A stretch of 64,000 nucleotides of DNA. Origin: Moringa oleifera (taxonomy: Eukaryota; Streptophyta; Magnoliopsida; Brassicales; Moringaceae). Location: the NCBI GenBank assembly GCA_021397835.1, contig JAJFZO010000087.1:6342501-6406500 (forward strand), written 5' to 3'. The notes under the pieces are model-generated. The model saw nothing but the letters and a program-made list of their open reading frames with translations, was not told the origin of the DNA and made no database searches. Position numbers and translations under genes: made by a program. Positions 26,409 to 36,832 of this stretch are shown here, one piece after another. Position 1 is the stretch's first letter, and every line of letters starts with the position of its first letter.

Positions 26409-26654
26409 ATGTCACATTCAGTAAAAATTTATGATATATGTATATGATGTACTCAATGTGTTCGAGCCTGTCCCATAGATGTATTAGAAATGATACCTTG
26501 GGATGGATGTAAACCTAAACAAATAGCTTCTGCTCTAAGAACAGAAGACTGTGTTGTTTGTAAAAGATGTGAATCTTCTTGTCCAATAGATTTCTTGAGC
26601 TTTCGAGTTTATTTATGACATGAAATAACTCAAAGCATGGGTCTAACTTATTGA
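26409..26654 (+). pseudogene. psaC: psaC, photosystem I iron-sulfur protein, two stops
   Basis: Carrier of the FA and FB [4Fe-4S] clusters at the stromal face of photosystem I. It starts M-S-H-S-V-K-I-Y-D and has the exact length of 81 codons. A TGA replaces Gly inside the first cluster motif ([15 protein letters not shown]), and another TGA replaces Trp in V-Y-L-stop-H-E. The second motif [12 protein letters not shown] keeps its cysteines. No indel. Between ndhE and ndhD as normal. Confidence 0.95.
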
Positions 26655-26788
26655 TACGTTCCAAAAAACCTCACTTAAATACATTTTGAATACAATTGAT
26701 TTTTTATACTAACAAAAACCCGTACTAAAAAAAATATTCTATTTTTTTTAGTACCCGGTTTTTGTTCCAAGTGTATCTTGTCTTTACC

Positions 26789-28276
26789 ACGAATTATTTT
26801 CCTTGGTTAACAATAATTGTAGTTTTGACCATATCAGTAGGTTCTTTAATTTTTTTTTCTCCCTTATAGATGAAATAAGGTAATTAGGTGGTATACAATA
26901 TCTATATGTGTCTTAGAACTCCTTCTAACGACCTATGCATTTTGTTATCATTTCCAATAGGACGATCTGTTAATTCAGTTAACGGAAGATTATAAATGAA
27001 TCAATTTTTTTGATTTTTACTGGAGATTGGGAATAGATGGACTTTCTATAGGTCCTATTTTACTGATGGGATTTATCACTACTTTAGCTACCTTAGCAGC
27101 TCGACCAATTACTCGGGATTCCCGATTATTCCATTTTCTGATGTTAGCAATGTACAGCGGTCAAATAGGATCATTTTCTTCTCGAGACCTCTTACTTTTT
27201 TTCATCATGTGGGAGTTAGAATCAATTCTAATTTATCTACTTCTATCCATGTGGGGAGGAAAGAAACATCTATATTTAGCTACACACTACAGGAAGTTTT
27301 GCTTTTCTATTAATAAGAGTTTTGGGTATTGGTTTATATGGTTCTAATGAACCAACATTAAATTTTGAAATATTAACCAATCAACTGTATCTTGTTGCAT
27401 TCGAAATAATATTTTATATTGGATTTCTTATTGCGTTTGCCATCAAATCACCGATTATACCCTTACATACATGGCTACCAAACACCCATGGAGAGGCACA
27501 TTACTATACTTGTATGCTTCTCGCTGAAATCTTATTAAAAATAGGAGCATATGGGTTGGTTCCAATCAATATGGAATTATTACCCCATGCTCATTCTATA
27601 TTTTCTCCCTTGTTGTTGGTACTAGGTACAATTCAAATAATTTATGCAGCTTTAACATCTCTAGTCAACGTAATTTAAGAAAAAGAATAGCCTATTCTTC
27701 GGTATCTCATATGGGTTTCATAATTATGGGAATTGGTTCTATAACCGATCCGGACTCAATGAAGCCATTTTATAAATAGTCTCTCATGGATTTATTAGCG
27801 CTGCACTTTTTTTCTTGGCAGGAACGAGTTATGATACAATACGTCTTGTTTATCTTAACGAAATGGGCAGAATGGCTATTTCAATTCCAAAAATATTTAC
27901 AGTGTTCAGTATCTTATCGATGGCTTCCCTTGCATTACCTGGCATGAGTGGTTTTGTTGCAGAATTAATAATATTTTTAAAAATGATTACCAGGAAAAAA
28001 TGTTTTTTAATGCCAAAAATACTAATTACTTTTGTAATGGCAATTGGAATGATATTAACTCCTATTTATTCATTATCTATATCACGCCAAATGTTCTATG
28101 GATACAAGCTTATTAATGACCCAAACTTGTATTTTTTTAATTCTAGACCACGAGAGTTATTTGTTTTGATCTCTATTCTCCTACCTGTAATAGTTATTGG
28201 TATTTATCCGGATTTTATTCTTTCACTATCAAGTGACAAGGTCAAAGCTATTCTATCTAATTATTTTTTTAGATAG
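26789..28276 (+). pseudogene. ndhD: ndhD, NDH subunit D, broken, ACG start kept
   Basis: ND4-like proton-pumping membrane subunit. The gene opens with ACG-AAT-TAT-TTT-CCT-TGG at 26789; in many plastids this ACG becomes AUG by RNA editing, and it is unedited in this DNA. Open stretches are 27027-27347, 27322-27678 and 27815-28276, in different frames. Conserved helices such as M-W-E-L-E and P-L-H-T-W-L-P are readable. The last frame ends S-N-Y-F-F-R, the family end. Length is 1,488 nt against about 1,503. Confidence 0.93.
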
Positions 28277-28457
28277 TTTTCATGAATAAAAAAAATGAAA
28301 TTGAATTGTAACCAAACATGCTTGGCGTTTGTCAGAACCTTTGGAATCAAGTAGTGTAGTGATTCAAAAGTTTCTTAACGTCTTACACTCAATTTTCTTA
28401 CTTCTATATATATATACACTATCCTGTCTTTTATATTTGTTAGGCCCTTTCTTCAAT

Positions 28458-29170
28458 TCAATTAGATGTTAATGTAAATGAGCCATAACTATGTAAACCT
28501 AGTCCTAATAGATTGACCCCAAAATAGCATATCTAAATTATAAGAAAGCCTATAGAAGCCACAATTACAGAATTTCTACATGCCAAATTGATATTTCTTC
28601 GAATATATAAAAAAATTGTGAAATTGATCCAAGTAATAAAGGCCCAAGTTTCTTTTGGGTCCCAATTCGAATATGATCCCCATGCCTCATTAGCTTATAC
28701 TGCTCTTGAAAGAATTCCTATGGTTAAAAAAATAAACCCAAGACTAATAATACGATAACTTCAATGATCTAATTGTTGAATCAATCGATATCAGTAATAA
28801 TTTCGAGAAGAAAAAAAATAAATGTTTAGTAAAATATTGCCTCTTTCATTCATGTATTGAATTTTACCAAAAGAAAATGACTCATTTAAGAAATTATTAC
28901 TTTTACTAAAAACTTTTATGACTTTTTGAAATGTAATTACTAGAAGAGCTACTAATAATAATGATCCACAAAAAAGAGCGGCATAGCCTAATACCATCAT
29001 ACTTACATGCATCATTAACCATTGGGATTAGAGAGCAGGTACTAATATTACGGATTGATGCATTTTCTTTGAAAGACACAAAGTAGCAAAACCCTTGGTA
29101 AAAATAACACTTGGTGCAGTTATTACTTTTAAATGATTTTTATGCTTTTTATTAAAATAGAACTTAATAA
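28458..29170 (-). pseudogene. ccsA: ccsA, cytochrome c assembly protein, 5'-truncated
   Basis: Haem attachment factor for c-type cytochromes in the thylakoid. The N-terminal ~90 residues are missing; recognisable sequence begins Y-F-N-K-K-H-K-N-H. It continues [14 protein letters not shown], a stop after V-P-A-L, and [14 protein letters not shown] (open 28791-29015). The haem-handling motif W-G-S-Y-W-N-W-D-P reads W-G-S-Y-S-N-W-D-P, a lost Trp. It ends S-Y-G-S-F-T-L-T-S-N. Convergent with ndhD, as normal. Confidence 0.9.
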
Positions 29171-30149
29171 GAGAAGTTTTTATAGTTTACATTTTTTCCT
29201 AAAATAGAACTGTTGTAACTAAATAGTTATGACTTCAATCCAAAGATAGAACTCAAAAAAAATGTTCTTTATTATTTTATTTTCATTTGTTAATTATTTA
29301 ACATAATTTTAAAAATCTATAAATCTATTTTTATGTATTGAATGAATAAAATAAAAATAAAAAAATATGATTTTTACAGATCAGAATTTTAGTAAACATC
29401 CAACAATTTAAATTAAAAGAGGTTTATGTAATTTGCATAGCTTTGTATTAATTCTTAGGGGTTTTCGTTGTTAATTTGTGTTTGAATTTATCAAATTAAT
29501 TAGGTATGGGGGGGACGTATTATACAAAATAAAGTTTTGATTTCTATCGTAATTCATACTTCCAAAAAAAATGCTTTCTAAATCTAAATTAGAATAATAA
29601 TTATAAAGATATATATCTTGATTGATCTTTCTATAAAAATATAGGAGTTTTTTGATCACTTAAAAATGATACATTATTCGTCTATAATAGCCACCACTAA
29701 ATTTGAAAAGGTGCTTTTATCAATTGGGTTTCAAGCAAGGAATATATAATGCTTTAGAAAGTTCTAAGAGTTACAAGATTTAAACTTAATCAATTAATTT
29801 CAACAATCTAAATCTATTGATTTTGACTAAAAATCTTCTATTTCTTTTTCTATAGTAGAAAAAAAAACCAGAAATATAAAAACTATTTATATTTATTATT
29901 CTAACAAGTGTGCGATGGGAAAAATAAGAATCCCTATCCTGAAAATGAAACAAAAAACATATTATAAAAAAGGCGAAATCTTATATCTTGTCTTTATTTT
30001 ATTCTAAAAAGGTGACTTTTTATTATTTTATAATTTAGTAGGGAAGAAATTGATGAGTTCAAAACATTAGGGAATGGAAATCATTCATTTTATATTCTAA
30101 AAAAAAAAATTAGCTTTTCGAGTTCGGTCGATTCAGATTAGTTTAATTT
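29171..30149. other. ccsA-rpl32 spacer; trnL-UAG lost or eroded
   Basis: About 1 kb of AT-rich sequence where the ccsA 5' end and trnL-UAG should lie. I see no clear trnL-UAG. A weak match to its 3' end (GCCACCACT at about 29690, minus sense) may be a remnant. No other gene; the 62-codon frame at 29471-29659 is not recognisable. Confidence 0.5.
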
Positions 30150-30319
30150 TTTTATTTAATTTTTTTATTTGTTGTATAAATAAACTTTTTGAATTCCTTA
30201 TAGAAAGAGATTTCGCTAATGAAAAAGCTTTCAACGTTGCCCAATATCCCTTCTTTTTCCAAATATTTTTACAAATACGCTTTTTTGATATATAAGTATG
30301 TTTTTTTTGGAGCTGCCAT
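30150..30319 (-). pseudogene. rpl32: rpl32, ribosomal protein bL32, broken
   Basis: Large-subunit protein bL32. The minus strand starts ATG-GCA-GCT-CCA-AAA-AAA, shifts frame in the A run, and continues with matches to [32 protein letters not shown] replaces a CGT-like codon soon after the shift. The exact 3' end is uncertain because of A/T runs. Position between ccsA and ndhF is normal. Confidence 0.85.
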
Positions 30320-31481
30320 TCAAAAACAAAAAAGGTTATTCAATGCTATAGTTGGATGTGAAGACATCTATTGTTGAAAATGAATCTTTCTTTTCTATTC
30401 CTTATATGTCTATTTATATTTATTTTATTTTTTTAGATTATAAATACTATCTTCAAAACAAAAAACTCTAAATACATGTGTAAAAATAGCATAAAATATT
30501 CCATTACTCGAACTAAAAAAAAACAAAAAAGAAAAAACAATATGATATTGGATTTTCTTTATTTCTAGTCCATTACAATAGTCGGAAGAAAGAAAAATTT
30601 GTATTTATTGGTACGTTTTATATCCCATTCAAATCTATAGAATACACTATCCCAAATAACATAAGTCAAATTGGTTGAAGTTGATGAAAAAATCAAAAAT
30701 ATTTTCTTTTCTCTTTCCATCCATCATTATCTATTTTTTTCATGCTACATTTCTATTTATATTTATACAGGAAAAAGACATCAAAAAATTTAACAATTCC
30801 CCTTTACGTTTTATCTAATAAAAAACTTTTATTATTTAATTAATCAATCAAACTCGAAAAAAGAGTACATCTAATTTAAATTTTCAAATTCGAATTAGAC
30901 CAGTAGTTTAGTTAATCAATACACGATTTTGGAAAAAAAAAAATTAGGTTCATATCTAAAAAAAAATTAGAACATTCTTTCTTACAAGCATAAGTTTCAT
31001 TTATTGTAATGGAAGACAATCAATCATTTCCACCATGAACTAGTTAAGGATAACAAACTAAAATAACTAGTTTCTTTATTGGATAAAGCTTTGGTTCATC
31101 CTATAATTATGATTCATATCAAGTACTTTTTTGTTTGTAGTGTAAATCTTTATTCTATTTTTGATATATGTATATATATTATTGGATTGTAATAATAATT
31201 GAATATTTTTTTCTATATTTTCATAAAGATCTTGCATAATAAACTTAATAAAAAAGTAATTATTTTCTTTTTTCATCTTTTTCAATAGTAACTTAGTCAT
31301 ATCATTTAACCACTTCTAATTTCTTGATTTTGAAGTATTTGATAGAGATTAATTTCGAATAGAAAAAATTTTCATTTAAGTTTGAAATATCTTGATTTTT
31401 TTATTTCCCCCTTTGAGATAAGAACCGATGAATTAGAAATAATTAATAATTAATTAAGAATAAAATAAAAAAAGTTTTTTT
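30320..31481. other. rpl32-ndhF spacer
   Basis: About 1.2 kb, AT-rich, no gene seen. The part 30551-30881 is present again at 52181-52507. Confidence 0.7.
30551..30881 (+). repeat. Duplicated spacer segment, copy 1
   Basis: This stretch of the rpl32-ndhF spacer, at its ancestral place, is repeated in the same orientation at 52181-52507. Shared blocks include TTATTTCTAGTCCATTACAA, TTTATTGGTACGTTTTATAT and TTTTATCTAATAAAAAACTT. The copies differ at roughly one base in fifteen or more, with small indels. Confidence 0.92.
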
Positions 31482-33721
31482 ATGGAACACACATATCAAT
31501 ATTCATAGATCATACCTTTCATTCCACTTTCAGTTCCTGCTTTACTAGGAATGGGACTTCTACTTTTTTCGACAGCAACAAAGAATCTTCGCCGTATGTG
31601 GTCTTTTTTCAGTATTTTATTGTTAAGTATAGTTATGATTTTTTCAGTCAATCTACCTATTCAACAAGTAACTCTGAGTTTCACCTATTAATATGTATGG
31701 TCATGGACCATAAATAATGAATTCTCTTTCAAGTTCGGCCACTTTATTGATTCACTTACTTTTATTATGTCAATATTAATCACTATTGTTGGAATTTTTG
31801 TTCTTATTTATGGTGACCATTATATGTCTCATGATTAAGGGTATTTGATATTTTTTGCTTGTATGAGTTTTTTCAATACTTCAATGTTGGGATTAGTTAC
31901 TAGTTCTAATTTGATACAAGTTTATATTTTTTAGAAATTAGTTGGAATGTGTTTTTATTTATTAATAGGTTTTTGGTTCACACGACCTATTGTAGCGAAT
32001 GCTTGTCAAAAAACCTTTGTAACTAATCGTGTAGGGGATTTTGGTCTATTATTGGGAATCTTAGGCCTTTATTGGATACCGGTTAGTTTCAAATTTCAAG
32101 ATTTATTCGAAATATTCAATAACTTGATTTATAATAATCAAGTTAATTTTTTATTCCTTACTTTGTGTGTTTTTCTATTATTTGCAGGCCCAGTTGCTAA
32201 ATCCACGCAATTCCCCCTTCATGTATGGTTACCTAATGCCATGGAAGGTCCTACTCTTATTTCGACTCTCATACATGCTGCTACTATAATAGCGGTGGAA
32301 ATTTTGCTTGTAGCCCAGCTTCTTCCTCTTTTCATAATCATACCTTACATAATGTATCTAATTTCTTTGATAGGTATAATAACAATACTATTAGGAGCTA
32401 CTTTAGCTCTTGCTAAAAAAGATATTAAGAAAAGCTTAGCCTATTATATAATTTCTCAATTGGTTATATGATGTTAGCTCCAGGTATAGGGTCTTATCGA
32501 GCCACTTTATTTCATTTGATTACTCAAGCTTATTCAAAAGCATTGTTGTTTTTAGGATTCGGATCAATTATTCATTTAATGGAAGCTATTGTTGGATATT
32601 CTCCAGTTAAAAGCCAGAATATAGTTCTTATGGGTGGCTTAAGAAAGCATGTGCCAATTACAAAAACTACTTTTTTATTAGGTGGGCTTTCTCTTTGTGG
32701 TATTCCCCCCTTGCTTGTTTTTGGCCCAAAGATGAAATTATTAATGATAGTTGGTTGTATTCACAGATTTTTTCAGTAATGGCTTGTTCCACAGCCGGAT
32801 TAACCGTATTTTATATGTTTTGGATATATTTACTTACTTTTGAAGGACATTTAAACATTCATTTTTAAAATTACAGTGGAAAAAAAAATACCTCTTTCTA
32901 TTCAATATCTCTATGGGGTAAAAAAGAACTAAAAAGAATTAACAAAAATTTTCGTTTAGTACCTTTATTAACAATGAATAATACCAAAAGAGCTTCTTTT
33001 TTTTTTCGGAAAAAAGGCATATCGAATTATTAGTAATGTAAGAAATAGAACTTTTATTACTATTACTCATTTTGGCGTTAAGATGACTTTGTCTTATCCC
33101 CATGAATCGAATAATACTTTCCTGTTGCCTATGCTTATATTGGTTATATTTACTTTGTTTGTTGGGGCCATAGGAATTCCTTTTACCCAACAAGGAATAG
33201 ATTTTGATATATTATCAAAATTGTTAACTTCATCTATAAACCTTTTACATCAAAATTCAAAAAACAAAATGGATTGGCATGAATTTTTGACAAATGCAAC
33301 TTTTTCAATTAGTATAGCTTATTTCAGAATATTTATAGTATCTTTTTTATAGAAGCCTTTTTATTCATCTTTATAGAATTTAAACTTACTTAATTCATTT
33401 TTGAAAAAAGACCCTAAGAGAATTCTGTGGGACAAAATAAAAAAATGGATATATGATTTGTCATATAATCGTGCTTACATAGATACTTTTTATGCAATAT
33501 CTTTAACTGTTGGTATAAGAGGATTAGCGAAACTAACTCATTTTTTTGATAGACGAGTAATTAATGGAATTTTGAATGGGATATGTATTATGAGTTTCTT
33601 TATAAGAGAAAGCATAAAATATGTGGGGGGGAGTCGCATATCTTCTTATCTCTTATTATATTTGTCCTATTTACTTATTATTTTATTAATTTACTATTTA
33701 TTTTTAAATTTATATTTTTGA
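31482..33721 (+). pseudogene. ndhF: ndhF, NDH subunit F, many stops
   Basis: ND5-like subunit of NDH. It begins M-E-H-T-Y-Q-Y-S-stop. In-frame stops at codons 9, 70, 119 and 151 replace Trp, Gln, Gln and Trp (TGG to TAG, CAA to TAA), all single transitions. An open stretch follows at 31947-32471, then a further frame at 32468-32779, and frameshifts in the variable C-terminal half (33083-33352, 33401-33721). It ends L-N-L-Y-F-stop close to the IR border. Length of 2,240 nt is near normal. Confidence 0.94.
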
Positions 33722-33776
33722 ATTTCTTCTAATCTAAGAAGAATCTTCAAGTTTTATTTTGTTCAACAATCTATAC

Positions 33777-34384
33777 AAATATTATGATATTTCATTTCTT
33801 ACAGCATTTTTAGATCGATCATTTTTCATATATCGAAATGGTCGATTCCATTAGTTAGAATCGAAAAGAAGATTCACAAAAGTTTTTTCAAATAAATATT
33901 TATCTTTTTTTTTAATGTTTCTAAATTCAAATTTTCTTGATTCCCACCTAGATTTTCATAAACTAGGTGTTTTTTATATTCATAGCATGCCCCTTGTATG
34001 TTTATTAATTCAAATTCATCATCTTTATATTTTTCTTCCTTTCCATTCACTTGGATCTCTTTCATTTCATCGATTTTGTCTAGGTCCTCCCTTTCTTCCG
34101 AAAAAAGAGAAAGAAAAGGATCTTCTTCGGTGGATACCTCTTGGTCCTGTTTAAACCCCCTCTTTCTTCCGTTTCTGAGGTTCTTTTTAGTTTCTTAGTA
34201 AAAATGGGTGACGGTATTCTGCCTAAATAGTAGACACAGGTAATAAATAAGAGAATACTAAAGATTTGAGCCATAGAATTTCTCAATTCTGACACAAGGT
34301 ACTTATACTTATTAAATCGAATAAGTACATTAGACCTAATAGAATTATTTTGCTATATCTAGACTAATATCAATCCAACCCATT
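33777..34384 (-). repeat. Inverted-repeat arm B
   Basis: Inverted partner of 15571-16196. Over the first ~210 nt inward from the petA joint end I count nine differences between the arms, eight of them transitions. The plastid keeps IR arms identical by gene conversion, so these changes arose after transfer. Confidence 0.88.
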
Positions 34385-34918
34385 GCATGAATAAAATGTG
34401 ACCATTTAACCAGCCAACAAAACTACTTGTTACAAATAACATGTTGTTGTTGCATCGAAACATATAAATGTTGACTAATCTGGCTAACATTGAACTTGGT
34501 AAAATGAAATGGTTAAATAATTGAAAAATGAGATTATTCAGGAATACACATTGAATGCGAGGATTACGCATTGAATTTATGGTAGTAGATCCATAATCAA
34601 AAAAGTGTTTGTGATTGTTCCAAGAGAAATGAAACAAAAGATACGGTAGAGTTAGAATAGTTATTATATGAAGTCTACCCAATGCTAAATATAGAGGCGC
34701 ATAATAGATCGATATGAACATCATGAGCTGTCCTGCAATAAAACCAGTTGTTACTGATAGCTTCCTCTCGGTTCCTTCTTCTCCTTCTTCGATAACCCGA
34801 GCTCGAAAAAAGAAGAGATAAGAGGGCCCTATGGAGAATGTGGTCAAAAATCCATAATAGAGTCCGACCGCAACGACTGAATTGATTATCTTCATGCATA
34901 AATAGATTTCAAAATCAT
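33777..34918 (-). pseudogene. ycf1: Truncated ycf1 at the IR/SSC border
   Basis: The 5' copy of ycf1 in the second IR, normally cut short where it meets ndhF. It starts ATG at 34916-34918 (M-I-L-K-S) but has lost about 25 nt after codon 5. From 34895 it is open for 178 codons: [16 protein letters not shown], several transmembrane segments, [14 protein letters not shown], up to G-L-I-L-V-stop, where Trp became TAG. Even the original gene here was a border fragment. Confidence 0.92.
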
Positions 34919-35242
34919 CACAAACCTCCCTTTTTTTCTTTTTTATTTCAATTTCTGGATTATTATATAAGGATTTTGAAACTTTTCATATATAGAAATA
35001 GAAAGAGATAGATTAGAAACGACATCTTTTATGTCAATGACATCAAAGGGATATTAAACGAATGGAATTGGGATATGGATGGAATATAATGAAATAGAGC
35101 CACTTTGAGGTTCCTTATGAAATGAGGCATTGAACAGAGCCACTACGAAGAAGTTTTGGCGGTTATAAAGGAAACTTCGAGTTCATACTGGTCATGGGTT
35201 GAGAACGGGAATTGAACTCTATGAGATTTAACCTCCCGTTGT
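34919..35242. other. ycf1-trnN spacer
   Basis: About 320 nt of spacer. No gene seen. Confidence 0.6.
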
Positions 35243-35314
35243 TCCTCAGTAGCTCAGTGGTAGAGCGATCGGCTGTTAACTGACTGGTTGTAGGTTCGAA
35301 TCCTACTTGGGGAG
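35243..35314 (+). tRNA. trnN-GUU: trnN-GUU, plastid asparagine tRNA
   Basis: A 72-nt tRNA with anticodon GUU (CTGTTAAC), acceptor TCCTCAG paired with TTGGGGAG, and T arm GTAGGTTCGAATCCTAC. Only a couple of bases differ from the conserved gene (GCGATC for GCGGTC; GGTTGT for GGTCGT). Among the best preserved genes of the window. Confidence 0.95.
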
Positions 35315-35917
35315 ATTTGATTCATTCCAAATTAAAGAATTAAGAATGTCAAAATGAAAGGGTTCGCTTTGACCGTTAAGAGTAGGTAACTCGTTCACTC
35401 TTTCTATTGCATTCTATCTTATAGTATCACATTCTATTCTGGGATATTTGAGATCACTGTCAATACCTTAGTGTGGGTCTGAGATAATCCTTTCTTCCAT
35501 AATCTTAGGGCTATTTATAACTAGCCAATTAAGAATTATCAGATATACTAGTGCTAACAAGTGCATCAAAGATGCAGTCATTGATTCTCCCAAAAGGTCA
35601 CAATTACCGCGAGCAAACATATTAATTTAATGATGAGGAATGTATTTTTGCTATGCTACTAATACTTGTACTTGCTCTGTTATTCCCTGTCTGAGGAAGA
35701 GTTACAGGGCATAAAAAAAATATGCTGATTAGGGCTGGGAATACTAATACTGTATGGTAAAAAACCATTTTCGATAAATTTTAAATCTAAATAAAAAGTA
35801 AGGTGACTCCATTTCGATAAAAGACCTACCCTCAACTTCCATAGCTTTGAGTCTGCTATCCTAATCATGATTTTCCTACCCCCAGAGGGAAAGATCCTTC
35901 CCTTTTGGGTCGATTAT
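35315..35917. other. trnN-trnR spacer
   Basis: About 600 nt of IR spacer. No gene seen; the 62-codon minus-strand frame at 35680-35868 has no family resemblance. Confidence 0.65.
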
Positions 35918-35990
35918 GGGCGAGGAGGGATTCGAACTCCTGACACTATGGTTCATAGCCACATGCTCTAATCCTCTGAGTTACAGGCCC
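35918..35990 (-). tRNA. trnR-ACG: trnR-ACG, anticodon now AUG
   Basis: Plastid arginine tRNA by position and body (5' GGGCC..., T arm matching GATTCGAATCCC-type sequence on the complement). The anticodon at 35954-35956 reads ATG in the RNA sense (GGCTATGAACC) where the gene normally has ACG: a C-to-T change in a CpG. As written it would read His codons. Other stem bases also changed. Confidence 0.9.
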
Positions 35991-36251
35991 CACCCTGTCT
36001 CTACTGGATCTGTTCCCAAGAGTACCCTAAAAAAGAAAGGAACCTTTCGTCTCCCCAGCCATTTCATTGGGGGTTAAGAAGATGTGAAAGCGTCTTTCTC
36101 TCTATAAGAATGGTGCGTTCTGAGGTGTGAAGTGGGAGAGAAAGGATTTCATAATTGGGGTTTTGGTTTTGAATAAGACGACCTTTTCATTTTTCATTTT
36201 TTCCTTTTTCATGTTGAAAAAGTAATAAGAATGAGAGGTGTTAAGCTTTTT

Positions 36252-36375
36252 ATCATCCTGGCGTCAAGTTATTTTTTCGCAGGACCTCCCTTATAGTACC
36301 GTCAACGCAGTAGAGTTTAACCACTAAGTTCGGGATGGATTGGTGTTGTTCCTATATGCCTAGGACACCAAAATA
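36252..36375 (-). rRNA. rrn5: rrn5, plastid 5S rRNA, mutated
   Basis: 5S rRNA of the plastid large subunit on the minus strand. The conserved core (complement of GTTTAACCACTAAGTTCGGG and GATGGATTGGTG) is clear, and the 3' end matches CGCCAGGATGAT. Several helix bases are changed. Order trnR, rrn5, rrn4.5, rrn23 is that of the plastid rRNA operon. Confidence 0.93.
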
Positions 36376-36630
36376 TCAAAACATGAACGAAGAAAGGCAT
36401 GCGAGAAAAGCATATTGGCTAGTGATTGTGAGGCTTCAATTCTTGACTAAAGGGGACATCAAAGGCTTCCGCCCTTCCATCCTTTGGATAGATATAGAGA
36501 GAGGGCAGAGCTTTTGTTTTTTTCATGTTGTCAAAGAGTTGAACCATGATTTTTTCGTGTTGTCAAAGAGTTGAAGAATGAAAATAGAAGGCGATGCCTG
36601 ATCGAATTGATCAAGTCATGTAAGAACAAG

Positions 36631-36733
36631 GTTCAAGCCTACCGGTTTGTTACGATGCCTCAGCTGCATACATCACTGCACTTCCACTTGACACCTATCA
36701 TAATGATAAACGGCTCATCTCGCCGTGACCTTC
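36631..36733 (-). rRNA. rrn4.5: rrn4.5, plastid 4.5S rRNA, mutated
   Basis: A 103-nt 4.5S rRNA, the plant-plastid fragment that corresponds to the 3' end of bacterial 23S. On the minus strand it starts GAAGGTCACGGCGAGATGAG and ends ...GGCTTGAAC. A few transitions are seen, for example ACGATCC-type to GTAACAAACC near its 3' end. Confidence 0.93.
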
Positions 36734-36832
36734 TCTTGAACTCTTAAAACTTCTCTAACTCCATCCTTACAGTGGTAGAAAACCTATTGTTGTCTCAACT
36801 GTGCTACCGAAGGCTCTAAAGAAGTTGAAATA

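Noticed and set aside
29680..29760. trnL-UAG between ccsA and rpl32
   Set aside because: Only a short stretch resembles its 3' end; no anticodon arm is found. Too weak to list as a gene.
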